A stretch of DNA of 62,851 nt from Minisyncoccota bacterium (GTDB lineage: Bacteria > Patescibacteriota > Minisyncoccia > UBA6257 > 2-01-FULL-56-20): assembly GCA_031291905.1 (NCBI GenBank), contig JARLIC010000029.1, positions 1-62,851 of the forward strand, given 5' to 3'. Below the pieces are notes generated by a model, which saw only the letters and a program-made list of their open reading frames with translations, was not told where the DNA came from and did no database searches. This document shows positions 58,337-62,851 of this stretch, one piece after another (positions within the stretch are counted from its first letter, which is position 1; the number at the start of each line of letters is the position of its first letter). The position numbers and the translations under genes were made by a program.

Positions 58337-61300
58337 ATGACCACACAAAAAATATTGCGTTATGCTTTCTGTTTCTCCCTGATTCTCTTCGGTGTTTTTG
58401 CCGCATATCCGGCCCATGCTTCGATCATCATCGCCCAGCAGACGGACGGCTCGCTGAGCGGGAGCACAGTACTGCGGTGTAATACTTGCGCGAACATCAC
58501 GGCAGGATCGCAGCCGTTCATCGCGTCCATTTCCGGCGCGCTCGGTTCGATCGCGGTGTTCACGTCAGGCTTCGGCACGATGAGCCGGAATGCCGACACA
58601 AACGATTGCTACATGACGGTCTCCGATCAGGATACCGGTGCGCTACTCGCGCGATCGGACAATGGGTTCAATGGATCCCGTTGCGGCGGCGACCTCGTGT
58701 TCACATTCAAAGATTCCCGCCCGTTCCTACACGAGGGAAACCATTACCGATGGGATTTCATCTTCGGCGGATTGAATTGGACCAGTATCGCGTTTGCGGG
58801 AAGCGCCGACGATACCGCGGGCGGATCGTTCAGTGTGCCGCCGCTCGTAAATGCCGAGTTTAAAGTATTTGCCGCGCTCGAACCTCCGGAGTCCCTCGTT
58901 CAATTCCTCGCGGACGGAGCAACAACACTCGCCCATGGTGGAATCTCCGGTTCCTCCGCGGTGACGCTCGGTGCCACTCTTTCTTCTTTACTCCCTGACC
59001 TTCTTCATCTGCAGATAGAGCTGAAACCTTCCTATGTGGCGTTTACGGGAGAGCCCAATATGGAAAGCCAACTTGTTTCGTCCGGATCGACGACGCAGAT
59101 CGGTTCCGCGGGCCTCCCGAATGGAGGCTATCACTGGCAGGCACGCGCCGCCGATGCCGACGGAAATACTTCCCTGTGGCAGGCGAGTGACGATTCCGCT
59201 GGCGGCCCCGACTTCGTTGTTTACGATCCGGCGCAAGGGATCATCCTCCAGGACATGACCACGATATACGGCAGAAGTGCGCAGCCGGTCGCATGTATGG
59301 AGTACGAAACGATGCTTTCCTGCGCGCTCTTCCCCTTTCCGGTCGATTATAGGGTCGGCACGCCGTTCACCATCTCAAAGATCATTTTTAACTGGAGCAA
59401 TGGCGGTTATAACAACTGCGACGATGTCGGACATTATGGCGCGGTCATCACTGCGTCCGCAGCCACGGACGACGCCTCCTTGATCCTTGCAACGTCTACG
59501 AACACCGCGTACCTCGGGTGTGCCGGCCCTACCGGACAAGGCGGCGCGGCCGAGCTGGACTTCAACGGAGAGACCATACCCGCAAACTTCCACTTCTCGC
59601 TTGCCGCGTTCGATAAAGCATTACAGGGAGGATCTGCGGTTTCCGTTTCCCGCGTCACCATTTATGGCACACCTTCCGCGCCCGCCGAGACCCAGCGGGA
59701 ACCGGTAGTGATCGTGCCGGGAATGCTCGGATCGCGGCTCGACAAGGTCTCGGACGGACAAGAAGTGTGGCCCGACGCGAATGCCATGCTCCTTTCCGGA
59801 TCGGATTCCTATCTGGACGATCTTTCTCTTTCCCGCTCCGGCGCGCAGATCTCCGGAATGGAGATGACCCCCTCGGACATCATCCGCACCGTCACCACTT
59901 CCATTCCTTTTTCCGGCCAGGATTTCTACGGCCCACTCCTCGATTCCCTTGTATCTATGGGATACCGGGAAGGGACCGACCTGTTCGTCGCTCCTTACGA
60001 CTGGCGCCTCGACATCGCAAGTTCCGCCGCATCCATCGATCCCGTCATACGGAACGCGATCGCACATTCTCCGGACGGCAAGATCGACATTGTCGCACAC
60101 AGCATGGGCGGCCTTGTGATCAGGGACTATCTGTCGCACACAGCCGACACTTCATTCGTGAACAAGCTTGTCCTTGCGGGCATACCCCAGCTCGGCGCGC
60201 CGCAGATGTTCAAGGCGCTCGAATATGGCGACGACTTGGGCTTCCATGTCGGTCCGTTCGAACTGCTGGATCCCGCCGAAGTGAAATCGATATCCCAGAA
60301 CATGCCGGCGGCATACGAACTCCTTCCTTCGCGCCGCTACGATACCGTGCAAGGAGGCTATGTGACCGACAACAGGAACGGAGACCATACCGTGCTGGAC
60401 TTCGGCCATATCAACGAGTTCCTTCTCTCTTCCTCCACCGATCCCCGTAACCCCATGCTCCTTGCCCAAGCCGATCTTTTCCATGTCACGCAGGACGGTG
60501 CGGCAACGAACGCGCCGGAGGTCTACAACATCGTCGGGTGCCAGAATCCATCGACGGCGTACGGGTTCGTGCTTGGTGACGGCGGCGATGCCGACATCGT
60601 TCGCGGCGCCGGCGACGGGACCGTACCGGTCTTCTCCGCAATGAATCTTGCGAACGATTACCGGAATTATTTCTCCTTATATTCCGAAAACGGCGTCGAC
60701 CACGCGGGCCTTGTCCGCGACCGTCGGCCGATCGCGCTTATCGACGCGATCCTCGGCAACGCCACTTCAACGCTCGACCTCAACCCTCTCGGCATATCCA
60801 CCTCGACACAGGACTGCCTTCAGGGACGATCCCAATTTCACGGGGCGACGACGATCGAAATAAGCGCTTACGGCGCTATCGCCCTCAATGTATACGATTC
60901 GGAAGGTCGCCACAGCGGCCCCTCCGACGCGAGTGAAGACGGTACATCAGACCTCCAGATACCGGGAAGCGATTATCAGACCATCGGCGAGAACAGCTTT
61001 ATACTCCTTCCCGCTTCCGACACCTATCGTATTGTCGGCGTCGCAAAGCACCCGAGCTTTTTCACTATGAAGATAAAATCCTACGGCGATACGGCGGACA
61101 TTCTCGGCACGACAAGTTATGTGCAGGTACCGCTCGCCTCATCGTCGACCATTGCAACGCTCACGGTATCAAGTTCGACCCTTTCGCCCGCCATTTCGCT
61201 GACCGAAGGTGATGAAGGCAATGCGACGTCCACCATTCCGCCGACCGCGGTCCTTTCCCCCACGGACGGCGCCGACGTGACGCCTCCCGTCATCACCATG

Positions 61301-61654
61301 CCGGAAATCGCGCCTGTCGTATCTTTCGGCACGCCGATAACCTTCGCTTTTTCCGCAACCGACGATCTTTCCGGCATTGCATCGATCGCCGCAACCCTGG
61401 ATGGAACGACTATCGAAAATGGTACAATCTTGAAAGATATTCCCGCAGGGACGCATACGTTCCGGCTCGAGGCCGTCGACAGCGCGGGGAATCCGCGCAT
61501 CGGAGCGATCGTGTTCCAAGTGACACCAATGACGCCCGCGACGACCACGGGCACGGGCACGGGCGGTAGTTCCGTCATTCAGGTTCCCGTTCCACCGGCA
61601 AGCTCCTCTTCCGCGACCACGACGCCCCGCTGCAAAAAGAAAACATCTCCCTAA
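58337..61654 (+). CDS. Secreted LCAT-like alpha/beta-hydrolase with Ig-like and beta-rich domains
   Basis: 1105 residues. Sec signal (ILRYAFCFSLILFGVFAAYP, cleavage near AHA-S at residues 28-29). Residues ~30-440 are beta-rich with repeated Cys and aromatic residues. From ~455 (EPVVIVPGMLGSRLDK) runs an LCAT-type hydrolase: nucleophile S589 in VAHSMGGLVIRDY, Asp D760 in GAGDGTVPVFS, His H789 in NGVDHAGLV. The C-terminus has an Ig-like stretch (PVVSFGTPITFAFSATDDLS) and a Thr/Ser/Gly tail without an anchor. Likely an extracellular lipase or acyltransferase acting on host or environmental lipids. Confidence 0.85.
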   Translation: MTTQKILRYAFCFSLILFGVFAAYPAHASIIIAQQTDGSLSGSTVLRCNTCANITAGSQPFIASISGALGSIAVFTSGFGTMSRNADTNDCYMTVSDQDTGALLARSDNGFNGSRCGGDLVFTFKDSRPFLHEGNHYRWDFIFGGLNWTSIAFAGSADDTAGGSFSVPPLVNAEFKVFAALEPPESLVQFLADGATTLAHGGISGSSAVTLGATLSSLLPDLLHLQIELKPSYVAFTGEPNMESQLVSSGSTTQIGSAGLPNGGYHWQARAADADGNTSLWQASDDSAGGPDFVVYDPAQGIILQDMTTIYGRSAQPVACMEYETMLSCALFPFPVDYRVGTPFTISKIIFNWSNGGYNNCDDVGHYGAVITASAATDDASLILATSTNTAYLGCAGPTGQGGAAELDFNGETIPANFHFSLAAFDKALQGGSAVSVSRVTIYGTPSAPAETQREPVVIVPGMLGSRLDKVSDGQEVWPDANAMLLSGSDSYLDDLSLSRSGAQISGMEMTPSDIIRTVTTSIPFSGQDFYGPLLDSLVSMGYREGTDLFVAPYDWRLDIASSAASIDPVIRNAIAHSPDGKIDIVAHSMGGLVIRDYLSHTADTSFVNKLVLAGIPQLGAPQMFKALEYGDDLGFHVGPFELLDPAEVKSISQNMPAAYELLPSRRYDTVQGGYVTDNRNGDHTVLDFGHINEFLLSSSTDPRNPMLLAQADLFHVTQDGAATNAPEVYNIVGCQNPSTAYGFVLGDGGDADIVRGAGDGTVPVFSAMNLANDYRNYFSLYSENGVDHAGLVRDRRPIALIDAILGNATSTLDLNPLGISTSTQDCLQGRSQFHGATTIEISAYGAIALNVYDSEGRHSGPSDASEDGTSDLQIPGSDYQTIGENSFILLPASDTYRIVGVAKHPSFFTMKIKSYGDTADILGTTSYVQVPLASSSTIATLTVSSSTLSPAISLTEGDEGNATSTIPPTAVLSPTDGADVTPPVITMPEIAPVVSFGTPITFAFSATDDLSGIASIAATLDGTTIENGTILKDIPAGTHTFRLEAVDSAGNPRIGAIVFQVTPMTPATTTGTGTGGSSVIQVPVPPASSSSATTTPRCKKKTSP

Positions 61655-61657
61655 TCC

Positions 61658-62014
61658 ATGCCCATGCGATCCTCACGAAAAAAGTACTGTCTTATAAGCG
61701 CCGCAATCGGAGCATTCGGCGCCATGGCGGCGATCGTTTTGGACGTCCCTGATTTTATCGGAATGCTCACGGGAACCGTTCCGCTTTTGCGGAACACCGT
61801 ATTTCTTGAACTCGTTATCCTTTATCTTGCTTTTGCGGCAGTATATCTCGTCGTTCCTGCCTCGTCACGGAGCGCCATCCTCCGTTCCCACCGCGAGCTT
61901 CTTGTTTATTTCCCGCTCTCGGCCGTTTCGTTCCTTGCCGGCTCCATCGCGGGAGCATTGATATGCTTTTTATGTTTCATTGCCGGATTCGGAGCGATAA
62001 GCCCGTTCATGTGA
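61658..62014 (+). CDS. Four-helix membrane protein, unknown
   Basis: 118 residues with about four hydrophobic segments (ISAAIGAFGAMAAIVLDV, VFLELVILYLAFAAVYLVV, PLSAVSFLAGSIAGALICFL). It starts 3 nt after the lipase stop and is probably co-transcribed with it, perhaps assisting secretion. Confidence 0.6.
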   Translation: MPMRSSRKKYCLISAAIGAFGAMAAIVLDVPDFIGMLTGTVPLLRNTVFLELVILYLAFAAVYLVVPASSRSAILRSHRELLVYFPLSAVSFLAGSIAGALICFLCFIAGFGAISPFM

Positions 62015-62041
62015 GGCCGTAACGATCCGCGTCGATCGCAC

Positions 62042-62073
62042 AAAAAATCCCCGTTCAAAACGGGGATTTTTTT
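62042..62073. terminator. Bidirectional terminator between convergent genes
   Basis: AAAAAATCCCCG and its inverted partner around TTCAAAA, with T7 on + and T6 on -; stops at 62014 (+) and 62097 (-) flank it. Confidence 0.85.
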
Positions 62074-62096
62074 AATGGCAATGATTTACGCAATCG

Positions 62097-62399
62097 CTAA
62101 AGCGACGTCCCCAACTTCTGGCGGATACGCGTTCCGGAGATCTTCCTTACGAAATAGAGCTTCGAGCGGTGCACATTCCTCGGGCTCGAAACGACCTCCA
62201 CTTTTATGATAGCGGGAGAATGGACCGGGTACACCTTTTCCACGCCCACGCCGGCGACGATGGTGCGCACCGTGAACGTCCCTCCTGCCTCCGCGCCGTG
62301 CTTTCGCGCTATCACAAGACCGGTGAACGGGGTCTTGCCCTCGTACACCTTGACCTTCGCTCCCGGCTTTATCTTTTTGAGCACCTCTTCCGCGATCAT
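62097..62399 (-). CDS. rplS: Large ribosomal subunit protein bL19
   Basis: 100 residues: IKPGAKVKVYEGKTPFTGLV, FTVRTIVAGVGVEKVYPVHS and ends RSKLYFVRKISGTRIRQK. Separate from the main ribosomal operon, as usual. Confidence 0.92.
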   Translation of the reverse strand: MIAEEVLKKIKPGAKVKVYEGKTPFTGLVIARKHGAEAGGTFTVRTIVAGVGVEKVYPVHSPAIIKVEVVSSPRNVHRSKLYFVRKISGTRIRQKLGTSL

Positions 62400-62442
62400 G
62401 GTAATAGAAAAATAATTTGATGTTTGATGCTTCCGGACGATG

Positions 62443-62820
62443 CTACACCACCAGCGCCTTTATCCTCTGCACAAGGTCGTCGATGGAAACCTTCACCTTC
62501 ACGAAGTATTCCTTCGCCCCGAGCTCGCGCGCTTTCTCGATGTCGGAATCCTGAGCAAGGTTGCTCACGATCACGACCGGGATCGCCGCAAGCTTCGGTG
62601 TGAGCGAGATGGTCTTTAACACCTCGAACCCCGTGACTTTCGGCATGATGAGATCGAGTATGATGAGGCTCGGCGTTTCGGTCTTGAGAAGCTGGATAGC
62701 CTCCTCGCCATCGAACACCTGCGAAACGACAAAGCCGTCCTTCTCCAGGCGCGCCTTCATCAGAAACGACAGGAACCTGTCGTCCTCAACAATCATGATC
62801 CTTTTTGCATCTTCCGGCAT
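62443..62820 (-). CDS. Single-domain response regulator
   Basis: 125 residues, REC domain only: acidic pair IMIVEDDRFLSFLMKARL, phosphorylation Asp in SLIILDLIMPKVTGFEV, and the switch region VVIVSNLAQDSDIEKARELG with the following AKEYFVKVKV. No output domain and no kinase nearby, so the partner is unknown. TATCAT (62828-62833) lies 7 nt before the ATG. Confidence 0.88.
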   Translation of the reverse strand: MPEDAKRIMIVEDDRFLSFLMKARLEKDGFVVSQVFDGEEAIQLLKTETPSLIILDLIMPKVTGFEVLKTISLTPKLAAIPVVIVSNLAQDSDIEKARELGAKEYFVKVKVSIDDLVQRIKALVV

Positions 62821-62851
62821 ACTCTTTATGATAGCACAGTTGTGACACTGA

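Overview
The window looks like a chromosome segment of a Candidatus Patescibacteria (CPR) bacterium, most likely a Parcubacteria-type lineage. This is an inference from gene content, not from a marker-gene tree. Supporting signs are a uL30-less spc operon (rpsE runs straight into rplO), very tight gene packing with 4-bp ATGA overlaps, a DUF11 surface protein, a membrane-linked TraG/HerA-type ATPase cluster, a ComEC split into two ORFs, a DUF763 protein, a LysRS with an unusual motif 3, and a peptidoglycan gene set. No biosynthetic pathway for amino acids or cofactors is present in the window.

Layout: 1-10345 is mostly + strand (surface protein, glyS, murA, mreB, DNA polymerase III delta-prime, frr, Nudix, rseP, DUF763, two small proteins). 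10476-13997 is a MacAB-type efflux/export set on the - strand. 14086-16053 holds small membrane proteins and a RecB-like nuclease. 16087-26230 (- strand) is an envelope block: murC, M23 peptidase, gltX, murG, ftsW, an odd amidohydrolase and split comEC. 26277-31090 carries trmD and the TraG-like cluster. 31228-34486 has a sigma4/HARE-HTH regulator and secF-secD. 35352-38616 is a tRNA-rich accessory stretch (Ala-UGC, Arg-UCG, Trp-CCA, Thr-GGU, Thr-UGU) with an M50 protease, rpmG and a methyltransferase. Then come dnaE, lysS, greA, a GT2 glycosyltransferase, map, two adenylate kinases and secY. The ribosomal operon runs from rplC (57425) down to rplO (48706). The right end has an SD-type orphan gene, a very large secreted LCAT-like lipase, rplS and a response regulator.

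The most unusual thing seen is a family of four dispersed palindromic elements (A 3938-4062, B 10347-10475, C 38692-38822, D 47238-47376). Their ~60-nt core folds identically into a three-way junction with compensatory changes in every helix, conserved tandem G-A contacts and an AGCA/AGTA apical loop. The core sits inside long outer arms (up to 39 bp perfect) that are different in each copy and that reuse the 3' end of the adjacent gene, including its stop codon. Two related structures (E, F) sit beside tRNA-Ala and tRNA-Arg and carry copies of the tRNA 3' ends. Hairpins built on stop codons recur at murG, rplO, dnaE and the Nudix gene. I do not recognise the A-D core as any known RNA family or transposon end.

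Expression signals fall into two classes. Roughly eighteen genes have a -10 hexamer placed 6-8 nt before the start codon (leaderless mRNA expected), sometimes with a good -35. Four small standalone genes instead carry a strong Shine-Dalgarno, three of them with their own terminator nearby.
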